The notes: generated by a model not told the origin, from the sequence alone. Positions 1-34,001 are shown, counted from the stretch's first letter. The stretch is 64,000 nt of DNA from Lota lota (GCA_026745465.1 JACYXH010000090.1:82001-146000); one strand, 5' to 3'. Program-made: numbers and translations.

Positions 1-3000
1 CCAGATGATGCGGCTCTATTAAAAACAATGACTGTGTTGAAATTCTCTCCTTACTCTATGTGAAATTATGCTTCGGAGAATTGTTGGAAAAGTCTACTGA
101 ACTCTCAGCTAATAGAGCATCTGCTCTGATTCTCCATGCTAGGTAATCAGTCTTGTCAATCTGCTGAAAGGGCTCTAAGATTGTTGGCATGGTGAGAATG
201 GAAGCACTTCATTAGGATGATCAAAACAAGGGTGATTTGCTCTTGTTTGCATATAAATTCCACAGGCTTCCCTGCTGTCTAGTCAATTGGTGTTATGTAT
301 TTTAGTGTGATGAGAACAGGTGCCATGCGGAAGGATGAAGAAGGTTGAATGCAACAGTATATTCATCACATATACAAATATATACTTGTTTATCTAAATA
401 ATGAAGTGTTTAAAAATGAATATGGTTTTTCACAAAATCTAAAAATCCCGCATCACAAGTTGTCAATTATTAAGGTATTTGCTAGTAATATGACAGTAGT
501 GCAGCATAGTATTTATTTATTTGTTTATTTATTTATTTGTCATTAAAAAATACTTTTGCACCTTTGCAAGGTTTTGGGGGATTCCAGGCCTGGATAGATG
601 GGCTTACATTTTGCTGAAGACCCTGTGAAAATAAATATTTTCGGCCATCTTAGCTCATTTCCACAGCCATATTACTCACCTATTTAACCGAGTGTACCAA
701 AATTATTTTACATCCAAATCAAATCAATGTAACTTCCTCCACAGCTGATGTATTTGCTATGTGTTTGATGACAGCTTTTGCAGTGTAGCAGACTCATCTC
801 AACATTCAGACAGTCAACATAAAGGTTGGAATGATTCAAAGAGTGGTTTGCATGGTTGATGGGAAATAACGGATTCAGTTGGATGGTACTCATTATACAT
901 GCAGCTCTGCTTCAAAACCCTGTCAGTGGATTATGTGCATGTCACCTCAAGTCTGGCAGCTCCTGTGTGCAGCGTTCTGTAGAGGTTGGTGTACCCCTAC
1001 TGATACACAGCCCTATCTTCCCTGTACACACAGAACCTACTGCCTCATTGCCATACTGCTAGTAGTGTAAAGGTAGCCTGCCCTGAGGCAACTGTGAACT
1101 TCTAGCTAGTATGTATGGATTATTTGAAGAAAATTGTCTTTGGGAAAAACAAACACTTAACATTAAAAAAAGGTAGGTTGGCAAGCGTTGGAATTGTAAT
1201 TGCTAAAAACTTGGTAGAGACACAGGGTAGTTAGAAACCACTCCTACCTAGGGGAGTGCAGAGGTAAATTGAATCGAGGTAAGGGACACATGGGATGGCA
1301 TGCAGATTGAAACCCTGTTCTCAGAGAGAGAGGAAAAACTAATTTTCCATTTTGCATTTTAATTCATGACTCCATGATTTAATACCTCCCCTAGTCTGCT
1401 GTTTCATCTCCTCCCACTATGTCCGTCCTTTAAGGATGATGAAGGAGGATTGAGAGCAGTGATTTGGGGGTTTGGTCGACCACCAGTATCACGTTTGATA
1501 AGAAGACTCAAGGATACATACAGAGTTAATGGGAGGGAATGTTTAACAGGGAACCTTAAAGAAATGTTCAGGAACCTTAGGTTAGCCTCATTGGATTCAT
1601 GCTGGCAATATGTGTGGTGTAATAATCCTGAATGCACAATAGGCACTGTTATGAGATTTGCAGCCTACTTATCTTTTATTAAAGTGAGACTTTGACAGGG
1701 TATTCACCAGAATTATTGATTATTTAACTAACAAATGGGTCTCTTACTTTGCTCATCTGGTTTTCCGAAGAGTCACTCTATTACCATATATTTCATTAAC
1801 TCTAATCAAATTAGATGCAATTGGAAGTGGGGCCACTTTAAAGACATCCTTTGTTCCATTTTATGAATTCTTATCCACCAGGACAGTGAGCAATTGAGCA
1901 CATGGGAAAGAAAAAAAGTAAATAAAAGTGTGACAACGGTTTTGCGGAGTTTTCCCATTGACATCTGTATGATTATAGTCTGATAAGGTCACTAGGGGAT
2001 CAGCCAGTAACAGCCATATTATTCCCTCCAGTCATGGGGTTTGTCTCGATCGTTCTTCATCACTCTTTATTATGCTCCGTGTTGGATAAAGGTCTGGCAT
2101 CATATCTCATTCTGTCACTTCTGTCTTTTGAGAACTTATATACCAGTAAAAAGCAGAAGAAGAAGAAGAAAAGCTGTCACAGCCATTGTTTTTAGTTTAT
2201 ATTCATGCAGATAGACAATGGTATGCCATAAATGATAAAGAAGCTGGTATCAAGCATAAAAGCATCTATTCTCATTAGGGTACGTACCGTGCCACTCTTA
2301 GTGAAACTGAACAAGGGGGATCCAAATTAATAGCAGTGATTATAATCACGTGAAATTGAACTGGGAGCGCTGTGCGTCTCAGCGCTGATTGGTGCAGTGA
2401 GGATGTCATTGTCAGTACATGCGCTACTGCGTCAACGAGTTTTAGACCGCTGAGAAGAATAGCAGATAAATGCAATTAATTGACTATTCTTGGATGATGT
2501 TTTTTTTTATGATTGTCCGTGGTTTGAGCTTGTACATTTTGTCTTCTTTAATGTGGCAGACCAAGATAAAAAACTGTTACATGTTTTCAAAAGAACAACT
2601 ACAAAAAAATAACAGGACTAACACATAAGTGAATGTAGACTGATTGGTGCATGCATTGCTCAAACTGTGGACAAGTGACCAGCCATCTGAATAATTATAT
2701 GTTATCAAAGACCTACAGTGTGTCATTATAGAGTATTGTTTTTAAGAGAATGGTTTACAAAGAAAAGTCCTTGGAGATTCCAGATCAGAAACATGAGTGG
2801 CATCTGGCTGAATAGATTTAATATTCATATTGTGGGCTATATAGGCTATATATTTAGTTGCTCAGATGTTCATGAAATGTAACTGGACACAGTAAGATTT
2901 CAGCAGACACCAGCAAATGTAGAATACATTGAGGCTAAGAATAAACTCGAACAGAGATACAATTTCAAATTCATGCAAGGTGTTAAACATTGGGATATTT

Positions 3001-3129
3001 CGTTGATCATGTAGTGGTTCCGTTTTTTATTGTGAACTGGTCCAAATTGAATGGGGAATAAATATTGGTTAAGAAAGTAAAGGTAGAAAAAGTAGTAACA
3101 TCTTATGTTTGGCAGAATCAGCTGATCGG
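1..3129. other. Upstream intergenic DNA, no gene seen
   Basis: No open frame here resembles a known protein and none is flanked by convincing splice sites. The DNA is AT-rich with short simple runs, for example a TTTA run near 511-540 and a GAA run near 2155-2172. I see nothing functional that I can support. Confidence 0.5.
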
Positions 3130-3900
3130 TTGATAACAAAGCAGGAAGTTTATGTTAGCGCGCATGCGCTGAATGTAAGGGCATTTTTTTGTGTGAGATC
3201 TCCAGCAGCCAGCTAGCTAGATTTAGCCCCTTTATTAAGACAAAGAAGGCTTGTGGCGAGATTGAGTGGAAACAGTTTAAAACAACGGACGATGACACAA
3301 GCTGCTGTGATGTAAAGCCACACGCTTTAGCTCACACATAAGGATGCATGATAATAAAAGGTGTGTTGTTAAAACGTATTTTTAAACTTTTCGCAATTGC
3401 TTTGGATACATTAGCTTCAGCTAGCTGCTAGTTAGCCGCCGCTAGCGTTGTTTTTCCACCTGTAAGCGGTAGCGTTTTGCTCCTCTCTATGATGGCTAAT
3501 GTTAGCTAGCTGCCCATACTCTCTTGGGATGGAGAACCCCCAATTTCTTATCGATTGGGGTGTTCGCCTACATTCTCTCATCGTCGTGAACACAAGGATC
3601 CATCAAGGTGTATTGAGTGTTTTTGTGCGAGGGCTGTGATTTCCTACGGAACTGAATGAAGGCTGTAATGTTCAGATGATCTGCGTTGATGGTCTGGGGC
3701 TAGCATCTAGCTAGTGCCAACGTTAGCTGCTTACCAGCCGGCAATATTATTTTCATTTAATATAGTTATTGTATGTGGACGTTAGATGTCGGCACATGCC
3801 TTTGAAACGGCCTACTTTTCGATCAAACGATATAAAGCAAAACTTGTCTGTACCTGGCTACTAGCGCTAGCATGCTAGCTAACGTCATCTAGTCAACTTG
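3130..3900 (+). promoter_or_regulatory. Putative spopl promoter / first non-coding exon region
   Basis: This stretch is less AT-rich than its flanks and lies 1.9-2.7 kb before the spopl start codon. It carries seven copies of the palindrome GCTAGC (3212, 3420, 3441, 3505, 3699, 3866, 3874) plus several GTTAGC/TAACG variants, far above chance for a 6-mer. A splice-donor-like site follows AAG at about 3606. I infer a promoter with an untranslated first exon from position and composition only; no TATA box is evident and the transcription start cannot be fixed by reading. Confidence 0.3.
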
Positions 3901-4555
3901 ACTTTTAATTTCATGTCTTCGTCTAGGCCTGTCAGTGTGTCACTACATGGACTAAACATGAGCCCATGAAGCCAATTAAGTCTAGGCTGTATTGATAATT
4001 TGTCGTTTTCCTTTATTCGGTCGTTCACCAGTCAGCATAGCTGTCTATCATACCCACAACTGCATCTCCCAAGACATATCTAAAGCTAATGTCGATATTA
4101 CCATGCATAGCATAATAACGTGATTATGATGGCCATGATTGACATGGTACTTAACCTGCAATCGGTATTTTTTTTAAGGTAACGTTACATTTTTGCAATG
4201 TGATAATAGAAGCTTTTGCATGTGAACGTGGCAAAGAAAGATGCTAACCTACACAATTGCATTGGGTTTACATACGATTTTTTTCTTTTTTTATGGACAT
4301 TTTGTAAGCGTTCATTAATATGGAATTGTGTTAATCTGAGGTTATCATCATTGTGAACCACAATGAAAGAATGCCACAGCCGTATTATAGCTACTACGTT
4401 TTAAAGTATACTACAGTAAACAAGTAGGCCATACTAAACGTAGTATTTCCACAAGATATCAAGTTGACACTCGATATATGACGGACATCATCACATGCAT
4501 GTTAAAATGTTTGTATAACGTTAAAGGTTTATTAAATATGTATTTTTTATTATAG

Positions 4556-4637
4556 AGTGGGATCTGGAGACAAGACCATGAAGCATCCAGCGATACCTTA
4601 GTTAAATCCAATCTTTGTACATTTCAAACACTCAGAG
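4556..4637 (+). other. spopl: Probable untranslated 5' exon of spopl with a short upstream ORF
   Basis: The segment is bounded by a T-rich tract ending in ATTATAG and by the donor GAG|GTATGT, so it fits an 82-nt internal exon between a distal first exon and the exon holding the start codon. It contains ATG followed by six sense codons and TAG (4578-4601), a small upstream ORF that could dampen translation. The call rests on splice-site shape and position only. Confidence 0.35.
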
Positions 4638-5801
4638 GTATGTTTCCAAATGTATTTGAATATACAAAAAAAGGTACTTATCTTGGAAGTTTTCATAAAA
4701 AGCAAATGTTTTTCTGGTAGGAACTAGAGGCCACCTTTAACACGACTCGGACTTATCTGACTTCATGCTGCAAATGTTAAAATCCTTGGGATCTGTTTAC
4801 TTTTGCCAATTTTACTTCTGTACTCTTGGACGGTGCTCCTTTTGAAATGACTTGGCGAGCACTGGCTGTTGATTCCATCAACAGTGCTAATTTCTTTTCT
4901 CCATGACGGTGTAGATTTGGAAGTCTTGTGTAGTGAACACAGGGCTCGGTTATGCGCTTCCTCTCTTTTGTAAAGGGCCAAACTATACTTGTTCAGTTAC
5001 TCTCTGTCTTAACACATTTTCTGGGTCAACACATTCAAACCTGGCCCCAATAGTTTGTCACTTTTACTCATTTCATGGTTTCAAACAGTGAAATGCACAC
5101 TTTTACTTTACTCTAGTGATTGAAGAAGGGATGGGGTGGTGGCTTTGGGTGAGTTTATAGGCAATGAATGTATATTACTGGATCAGCTTTTTGGTCATTG
5201 CTCCTAGTTTATGGTATTAACTTGAACATGTACAATAGGTTAATATTGTCCTGGTAAAATACTGTACTGATTAAATTCTGTAATCTGTAGCTAGCAATAC
5301 AGTGTACATGAGTTATATAGGCATTGCTTGTGAATCAGTTTAGGTCTGTGGACATAGCTCATTGTGCTCATTGTACTAACTCAAGAACAATGTCATATTT
5401 AGAAAAGTTACCATGTAGAGCTCATCGTGACTCGTTCGCAATCATTTAAAGATCAATGGTGTGGGTGACTTTCCATTCGGCTTATAACAGATGCATCTCT
5501 TTAGTGTTTTGACTAGCTGTCGGGGACTGTTCACTGATTGGCAAAGGACCTTTTCAGTGTAGTTGCATTTATAAAAATAAAAATAAAAATGTTGTCTTAA
5601 TGTACTTCTTGGACCAAAGAGTGCATTTGGAGCCCTGGTTTTGGTTTGAGAGTAAACTGCTGCTGTTTAAATGGCTAGTAAGTGTTCATTTACTTTGTTT
5701 GTGTGTTTGTTTTTGCAAATCAATAATGTCCAGGGTATCTCTCCCTGCCAGGTAACGTGGCACAGGTCTTAAGGACGTCAGCAGCCTCCTCTAAGCTGGT
5801 G

Positions 5802-14182
<8,381 letters not shown>

Positions 14183-15129
14183 CCGATCCCGGCTCCGCCA
14201 ACACCCCCCACCCAACCCTAGCCTGTGACCCTGTAGGACTTTTTTACTGGAGGAGTGACGCATGGAGGACGCGGGAAGGACTTGAGGTCAGAGCTCTGTT
14301 CCACCACAAACCCCCCCACCCCGGCAACAAGAGTACGAGTGAAGCGCTACGGTTTTGGCCGCGCAGAGGGACGGAGGGACGCGCACGTACACGGAGGTGA
14401 GCAAGAGAGGGATGGGTTTCGAGCCGCGGTGTCCGTTGTCTTTGCCGCCCCAGCTGGACCCTCTTCAGTCTGGGCAGAGTCGAGTCTTCTGCTGGCGCTT
14501 TTTTTTTTTTGATTTCCACTTACTTTCAAAATGGCCTTAATATATATATCTGCCATTGCTCTGGAGCCCGTCTAGAGACCCTTTGTCTATTTTTCTCTGT
14601 GCCTGCCTTGTCCCAGAGACCAGGCCTCCTCCAGATTGCACTAGTTCCCATGGATATAGTCTTTTTTTCATATGAAGTTCTATACGCATCAAGGGTTTGA
14701 TGAAATGGGAAGATATTATATATTTCTAATGTTTAGCCCATTTTGAGACTAGACATTATCAAAAAAAATGAAACGTGAGCGAACGCTTTCAGTGCAAGGT
14801 CAACTCTTTACACTTTTTAAAAAGATGAGTACGCCCCATATTGATGGCACCATTTCTATGTAAATGACAATTTGAACCATCTTCAGAAGACCAGTGTAAA
14901 AGATAGTATGTTCAGATGTGTATTTTTTGGGGTGGGGAGGGGTGGGGGGTGGGAGACCACAGTAATAACCCGGTGTCATAAAGACCCAGTGTTGACGTTT
15001 AATTTCGACGTATGGCAGTAATGTCGATATTCTTCCCCCTGGTCTTTTATTTTTCGTTTTTCATTTTTTAAAGAGTAAACACTCAAATCAAACCCCAGGA
15101 CTTGCAACCACGCTAATGCAATGGTGGAT

Positions 15130-15212
15130 TCTGATTGGCTGAAAGTAGTGCCATGTGATGTCACTTAACATGTGGCAAGGGACATCACCCGGCAGCAGTT
15201 TCAGCCAATCAG
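15130..15212 (+). repeat. Inverted repeat able to form a stem-loop downstream of spopl
   Basis: The left arm (15,130-15,162) begins TCTGATTGGCTGAAA and the right arm (15,181-15,212) ends TTTCAGCCAATCAGA. They pair over about 32 nt with a few mismatches around an 18-nt loop. If the spopl 3' UTR reaches this far, the RNA would carry a long hairpin; as DNA each arm carries a CCAAT motif. It could also be a small foldback element. Confidence 0.75.
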
Positions 15213-15997
15213 AGCAACGCTTTTGCTTACAGTGAGTAGCAGGAGCAGCCAGTGTTTCACCTGTGGCTGCGTGGGCCTGAGGTTTGGTTTCTACTGTTTG
15301 GCAGCTCTTTAAAACCATTGGACGAATATGGGAGCTATTTACCCGTTCTATTTGACATATAATCCAGAAACATAGGTCTGTGAACTGCTATAGATTAAAT
15401 TTTCCAGAGAATTTAGCTTTCCATAGTATTACCAACTTGCGAATATTATATACTCGATATATTGTGGTTAACAAAAAAATGGAGAGTCTAATGCATGGTC
15501 ATGTGCTGTTGAAAAAAAAAAAGGTGTTCTAGTACCAATTTGTTTTTGTTTCGTTTTTTAAAGCCAACATTTCTCTGCAATGATCGGAATAACTTGTGCA
15601 GAAAGAAGAGGAGAATGGAAAATGTGGGAGGGGGGGGGGTGGGAAACCGTTGACTCCAACCTGCTTGGGTTTGTATAGGATGCTGAGCATCACTACTCTT
15701 GGAGCATTGTACTTATGTGTGTGGACAGGGGAGGGGGGTGGGGGGTTGTTTATCTGGTTACCTGTTAATCCACATTGTTTCCTTACAAAGTATGGTATGA
15801 AAGGCGCTTTGGAAGATGTTGTAAATTAACAGAGTAGCATCAGTTTATGAATGGCGTTATTCACGGTCCAGTGTCACAATGTTGTTGGAACTTTTTTTTG
15901 GAAGAGGAAAAAAAAACATGAAGTTGTCTGCAAGAATGCCTGCATTAACCCATTAAAACTTTTTTTTCCAGCAGTATGGATTTGCCTTTTTATTTAC

Positions 15998-16002
<5 letters not shown>

Positions 16003-16070
<68 letters not shown>
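16003..16070 (+). repeat. (TA)n microsatellite
   Basis: About 34 TA repeats, uninterrupted. Confidence 0.95.
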
Positions 16071-16072
<2 letters not shown>

Positions 16073-17197
16073 GCACAATGGTTTCAAATCCGTTGTATCA
16101 TGTTCGCAAATAATAGCATCAGGCCATCCATTTATTTTGCCTTGCAGAGACTGCCATGCTGCAATGCAGTGTCTCACAAATGAGGATTACATTTTTAGAA
16201 AGAAAGATAACGCCCGCTTCTAACCGAGCGTCGCACTAGGTTATGATTCATGACACGTTTATTTCACGTTGCATAGCAAAGGATATTTATGCATGTTTTT
16301 TTTTTATTATACGCATGATAAACCGCAATTGTTTTCAAATGTAGTGGAAAATACTCTGGAAAAATGTAATGTGTTGACTAACATCTCTAAACAGACTGTG
16401 AGGTTTAAAACGGTATTACCACTAAGCAGGGCATTAGTAGAACTATAAAAAAAAAAGCGCACAGTGAGTTTTGTATTAATAGATGAATAGACTAATCAGT
16501 GAACGACCATGACGCTCTCCTCGGAACAGAGACGTCTTAAGGAGATCGCGCTCTCGCTCCACAGATCCAAGGAATAACGCCCAGATATCCTCTGCACTTA
16601 AGCACATCCCTCCCTCCCTCCCTCCCTCCCGCAACCATTTATCTCTGCCCCACCCCCCCTCTCCTTGCTACCGACATACAAGCACTATTGTCTCCAGCTA
16701 TGCGGTGGTGAGGTTGATAGGAGTGCATCTGTGGAGCTCTGACCGGTCGACCCACCTCCATCCCAAACGGCCAGCCACTGTAGGAGGCTCGTTAAAATGA
16801 AAACGCAAACCAATTGAACGCTAGCTGCTTCTTTCTGCGTTACAAGTTCAAACAATTTGATTGAATTGTCTTTTGAGTTGGTCTTTCATTGGTTCTTGTT
16901 TGAGTAGATCCAACCAGACCACTAATTTATTTTTTTCCTCGTCCAAAGCATCAGAATCCAAAATCTTTTCTGATTGGTTTTGATCTACGAATGACTTTTT
17001 AAAATCAATTTTATGAAAATAATAATCTTATGCTTAATTACCAGACACCTTATTTTCATAATTAGGTTATTTTAAATATGAGCAATATTTTATTTTCGCC
17101 CTATCAAAATGAAAAGGATAGATTGACCATGCACATTAAGAACGTGTCTACGTATACGTGTGTATCCATATGTCCCAACTCTCCTCTCTGGGCCTCT

Positions 17198-17228
<31 letters not shown>

Positions 17229-19358
17229 CTCTGATACGACCTGCCTCTGAAGAGTGGATGCTTCGCCCCTGATCAGATAAGAGTAATGGAAGGGACTGAA
17301 AAGACTCCTGTCCCTGATGGTCACGGGGAAATTGATGTGCTCCCGGAGGTGTAGCTCTCGCATCATCCTTGTCTGAAGACACAGATTTATAGCCCATTAA
17401 AAAGCTACACTGATATGTGGCTCCACTGGCGTGTTTGTCCTGTGGTGTGGAGAGGGGCTCCGTGTTGGAATATATGAGATGTATGACATGGTTCCGTTGA
17501 GAAAGTTTAAATATGTTTTTTTTTAATGCCTTAAAAACCTAAACTGATCTTTTACAAACAACTTCCATTTTTTACCAAAAGAAATGCCCTATTAAATATT
17601 CCAAAGTGACCATTTTTACTTACACTATACACACAGCAGTGGTTTTACTCGTATTGTACAGAACGAAAATAACTTTCAACAAATCACAAGCAGCTAAATC
17701 AGCGAAGAAACTTTGTATAGACCCCAAGATTTACGTAAAAGGAACTCAAGAAAGCACTATAAATATCAATGAATGACTTACAACTAAGAATATGACTGTC
17801 GCTTAACAAACACCAAAATTAAACAGTTTACAGATCTATATATTTTTTCTCTGGGACAAATAAAACTGACATCTTTAACTCTAAAGCCATTTGTAAACAC
17901 GCTTAGGGTTTAGAGAGATCAAGATTGCATACGTAACACTGCGTTTGCACGAAAGGTGATAGAATTAAAACATCAACATAAACAGAGATTCAGTTATTTC
18001 ATTATACAGCTTTATGTGTATAATCTGATGGTAGCATTTACAGATGTAAAGACATACAATTTATAGGGCAAAAGGTTAATTTCTTTACATCAATTATTGA
18101 CGTGATTGATTGCAACCCATGGATACAGATGGAAACGTTCAAAAACCAAATTTCAATTTAATCAGGTCACATTATTTACGTTTCGTTCACTAGTATTGGC
18201 TGGTGTTGAAGTGATACCTGTCCTACTTATGTAATTTCCATAAATCATTCAGATTCTACTTTCTGAATGCTTTTTTTTTTTTTTCGTGCGTTCGGCTTTG
18301 CTCACTTTTGGCATTGAGTAAATGAGTGTGCGCTCTAATTAAAACCTATTAAAGACAAGTGATGTCAGGGCTGGCGGAAGGACCATGACAAAGTGCTGTT
18401 AATTATCTGCCAGACTCACTAAATCCACCTGTCCTGCAATTATCGCTTTCACACACCTCTCCCGACACATTAATCTGCTGTTGGCTTTCCAAAAGGAGAC
18501 GCACGTGCCTCAAGACCGCGTCCCTCAAATGCCAGCGCTGCAATGTACGATTAGTTTTAGGGTACGCGTAATCTTTTGACGACTTTAGTAGCAAGCCAAT
18601 CCAATTAGTCAAAAAAACAATGCACTGTCTAGATGATATATATTAATAGGCAATAATATGTATTATGTACTTTTTAATTACCGGGGATGCTTTTCATAAA
18701 TATACCTACCAACAATTAGTTCTCGGAATACTTTGGTTTTATTATTTAATTGTATTGTTATCAGCACTCTGTTTTTCTGGTCATAATGTGAATGAGTGGG
18801 AACCCATTGAGAAATAGAAATTTGAAGTTCAACTGTACGATGGATAAAATGTGCTCTGATGAGTTAAAGAAAATGAGATGCACATTGTTTATTTTTATTC
18901 TTTCAAAGTAAATGCAGGGTTGATGTCCGGGCTTCAGGCGATGTTCTTTGAATTGGGGCCATGCTTGCCTATGGTCTACCCTGGTAGTAAACATCTGGAT
19001 GGTATACTCATTACCAGTAGCCTTTTTTAAATATATATATATTTATATATAGAAAACGCATATGTGTGCTAGTGATGAAAAGCTGTCTCTGAATAAGTGG
19101 GTCATAGCAGGGTTGAGTGGCTAACACAGAATCAACCACAACCAGAGCCAACTTATATGCTTGGGTGCACAATATATACATTTCTTTAGATTTAAATTAA
19201 ATGAATACGTTAACTTCTCTACAGGTAAAGCAAGGAGCATGTCCCCTCCGGCGGTCTCCTATCTCTGTGTCCACGGCGGGAGATCACAGCTCGACGTGGG
19301 ATGCACACCTATTTGAATTGACGTTTACATTTCCTTGTACGTTCTAAAACACGGCGGG

Positions 19359-31680
<12,322 letters not shown>

Positions 31681-31875
31681 CCTCGATAACTTCTCGACCG
31701 GTTCAAGATGAGCGGCGCTTAAATCCACTGCAAGGTTTGGGGAAAATCAGACCCACGTGCTGAAGCATCGCTGTGATCATTACGGGAAAGGTAAAATCAA
31801 TGACTATATACACAATCCTCCCAAACTGAAACTTTACTGAAGGAAAGGCACAAGAAAGGTGATATTCGTTTAAAA

Positions 31876-31913
<38 letters not shown>

Positions 31914-33109
31914 AGCATTTCTTGCCAATAACTTTATCTTACCCTCTCATGTGGTACAGCTCACTCAAGCCCAGGCGTTGATCTCCTCCTTTTCCATTCA
32001 CTTTCGAGGAAGGATCCGTTTATCTGTCCTTAATTCGAGATAGTTTTCCCTGAGGAAGAAAATTAATCGACTTCTCTACACAAATTTCCCTTGCTCAATG
32101 GCGTTAGTCGTTGTCTTGCCAGGGCTCCTTAGTTACGCGCCAGACCCAATCCGAAGTAGATTAAAATGATATCTGCCGTGTTCTCTCTTTTTATTCAATC
32201 CGGAGGAATGCCACATAACAAAGATGAGTTTGCACTGATTTTCAAAGTAGGCTGCGGTATTCGAGAGCCGATGCTGCTCACAAATACCTCGAAATCCCAG
32301 CGACGAGGCTAAAGCGCTGCTCCCTAGCGCTCCGGTTCGACACTGGAATTGTCTTGAATGCGCATTTATCTGCTTCTGCGCCTTTGGACACTCCAAGGTC
32401 TGCGCGCCAAAACTTCTCCCTTTTAGAAACAACTTCCCCCAGACCCCCCTCAGCGTCATGGTGTCGGGGCTTTGAAGTTTGTTTAAGAAGGGCGTCAACA
32501 GATTTTAACCCTTTCATTATGATAGTCATAAGTCTTGACACATTTAATTGACTTCACTTGTACTGCATGCAAGTCGAGGACAATGCACAATTTACACCAC
32601 ACGGAACATTGAGCTGTTTTACGTAACAGTAACACTTCATTTCAAACACAGCCTGTAATTTATGTTCTATATTAGAATATATTTAACTGCATTGTCATTG
32701 CACAAGTAGGACTACTAGAAAATGCAGTTAGCAGCATTTAACCAGAAGTGCCACAGTGCATGAATAAAATGGGGTAGACAGTATAATATTAATATTCCAT
32801 AATAAGTGCAATAAGGGACTGGAGTGCAACACAGCAGTGGTACAAACCAGAGTCAGTATAGGCCGTTGTATTGTTGTGGCCATAACTTCTAATGTTAGGG
32901 GTTAGGGTTGGGTTATGGTGACTTTAAATCATGTCCTATGTTTCTAAAAAAGTAAAACTAAAAAGACGATTGTAAAATAATTACAAATTCAATGCAGAAT
33001 CCAAATCCAAACAATTTGTAGGTTGCCCACATGATTATCACAATTGACCCTTAATCACACACTGGAAACTGGCAGATTGATTCTGACCAACCAACTAAAT
33101 GTAACAAAA
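31681..33109 (-). promoter_or_regulatory. nxph2: nxph2 5' UTR/promoter region and flank
   Basis: Sequence upstream of the nxph2 start codon on the minus strand. A 37-base homopolymer (G on +, C on the coding strand) at 31,876-31,912 lies about 196 bp before the ATG. No TATA box or transcription start can be fixed. Further out is AT-rich DNA with a short telomere-like GGGGTTAGGGTTGGG near 32,896. No gene is seen. Confidence 0.35.
31876..31912 (+). repeat. Poly-G tract (37 G) upstream of nxph2
   Basis: The longest homopolymer in the window. Four-strand structures are likely on the G strand, and the length is probably polymorphic or mis-assembled. Confidence 0.9.
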
Positions 33110-33519
33110 TATACGTATTTGATACAATCTGTCGGACAGCACACCCCCTATTTACAGTGTGCAACCATGGCCTGCTTCAACGGTCAAGCATTGTGCTGCA
33201 CCACAGTAGGAATGTACTTTATATTGTGGACGAAGCCGTTACGGAAAACATTACTTCAGCGATGGCGCCATCGTGTGTTCAACGGTATGAACTGCAGTTA
33301 CATAATTTGAGACGTTGGTTGGCACAGCTCAGTTCTTCAGCGTGTAAAGTCTTTCAAACGTGTTGTCATTATAATATTTCAGAATGAATAACCCAACAGG
33401 ATCTTGTGGCGTTTGAAAGACCTTTTTGGAAAACAAACTAATTAAATTACCGTCCCCTGCGATCTGAACGCTACCTGTTTGTGTTTATTATTTTCCAAGT
33501 TAATCATAATCGTTTCCGT

Positions 33520-33627
33520 ATTGGCCAGCAAGGAGCCAATCAGCTGGCACGTAATCAGTGGAGAGTTTCAGTGGAAGCAGAGTTCAAGCGAGAATACTCG
33601 CTTATACTCGAACACTCGCTTATACAG
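33520..33627 (+). promoter_or_regulatory. CCAAT-containing block ending in a splice donor, unit A
   Basis: Contains ATTGG (inverted CCAAT) and GCCAATCAGC about 15 bp apart, then a purine-rich stretch ending in ACAG|GTATGT. The block recurs upstream of every UGT copy. In this copy a direct duplication (ACTCGCTTATAC) precedes the donor. It could be a distal UGT promoter with an untranslated first exon; that is inference from motif spacing and conservation between units only. Confidence 0.35.
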
Positions 33628-33747
33628 GTATGTAGCATTCTTATATTCTGTGCGTTCATGATATAAACCTAAGTAATCCAGGCCTAAATATCGCTATTGA
33701 GTCAACGGCTCGCTCTGTCGTTTCAGCCTTGTTTGTGGGCGATTGGA

Positions 33748-33749
<2 letters not shown>

Positions 33750-33807
<58 letters not shown>

Positions 33808-33820
33808 GTGTGTGTGTGTG
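33750..33820 (+). repeat. (GT)n with a central (GC)n block
   Basis: GT repeat interrupted at about 33,792-33,800 by CGCGCGCG, an alternating purine-pyrimidine tract typical of Z-DNA-prone sequence. It replaces non-repetitive DNA present in units B and C. Confidence 0.95.
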
Positions 33821-33937
33821 AAAAAGCAGGGCCTGGCAAGTTTTCAGAAGAAAGAGTACACCCTCACTTAACCCACGCACAAACCATTTGAACGTTTCAA
33901 ACATTTTATGTTTTAAAGTTGTAAAGTGTTTTTAAAC

Positions 33938-33941
<4 letters not shown>

Positions 33942-34001
<60 letters not shown>
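33942..34001 (+). repeat. (TA)n microsatellite
   Basis: About 30 TA repeats, specific to unit A. Confidence 0.95.

Larger units (their letters stand above)
14183..19358. other. spopl 3' UTR and flank, up to the nxph2 3' end
   Basis: The spopl 3' UTR begins here. I cannot place its polyadenylation site with confidence (AATAAA near 17,858 is far away; ATTAAA variants occur near 15,390 and 17,590). On the minus strand an AATAAA-like signal near 18,890 could end the nxph2 transcript. The stretch also holds a 3' hairpin (15,130-15,212), a TA microsatellite, short G runs, a CCCT run near 16,609-16,630 and a short GT run near 17,203. No further gene is seen. Confidence 0.5.

Noticed and set aside
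1450..1695. Open frame of 81 codons on + (and 80 on -) considered as an upstream gene
   Set aside because: No recognisable similarity, no splice signals of note, length within chance expectation.
33044..33387. Short frames at 33,044-33,387, 46,408-46,617 and 56,199-56,435 considered as a shared small gene in the UGT units
   Set aside because: The three copies do not keep one reading frame (the frame shifts and stops differ between units), so conservation is of DNA, not protein.
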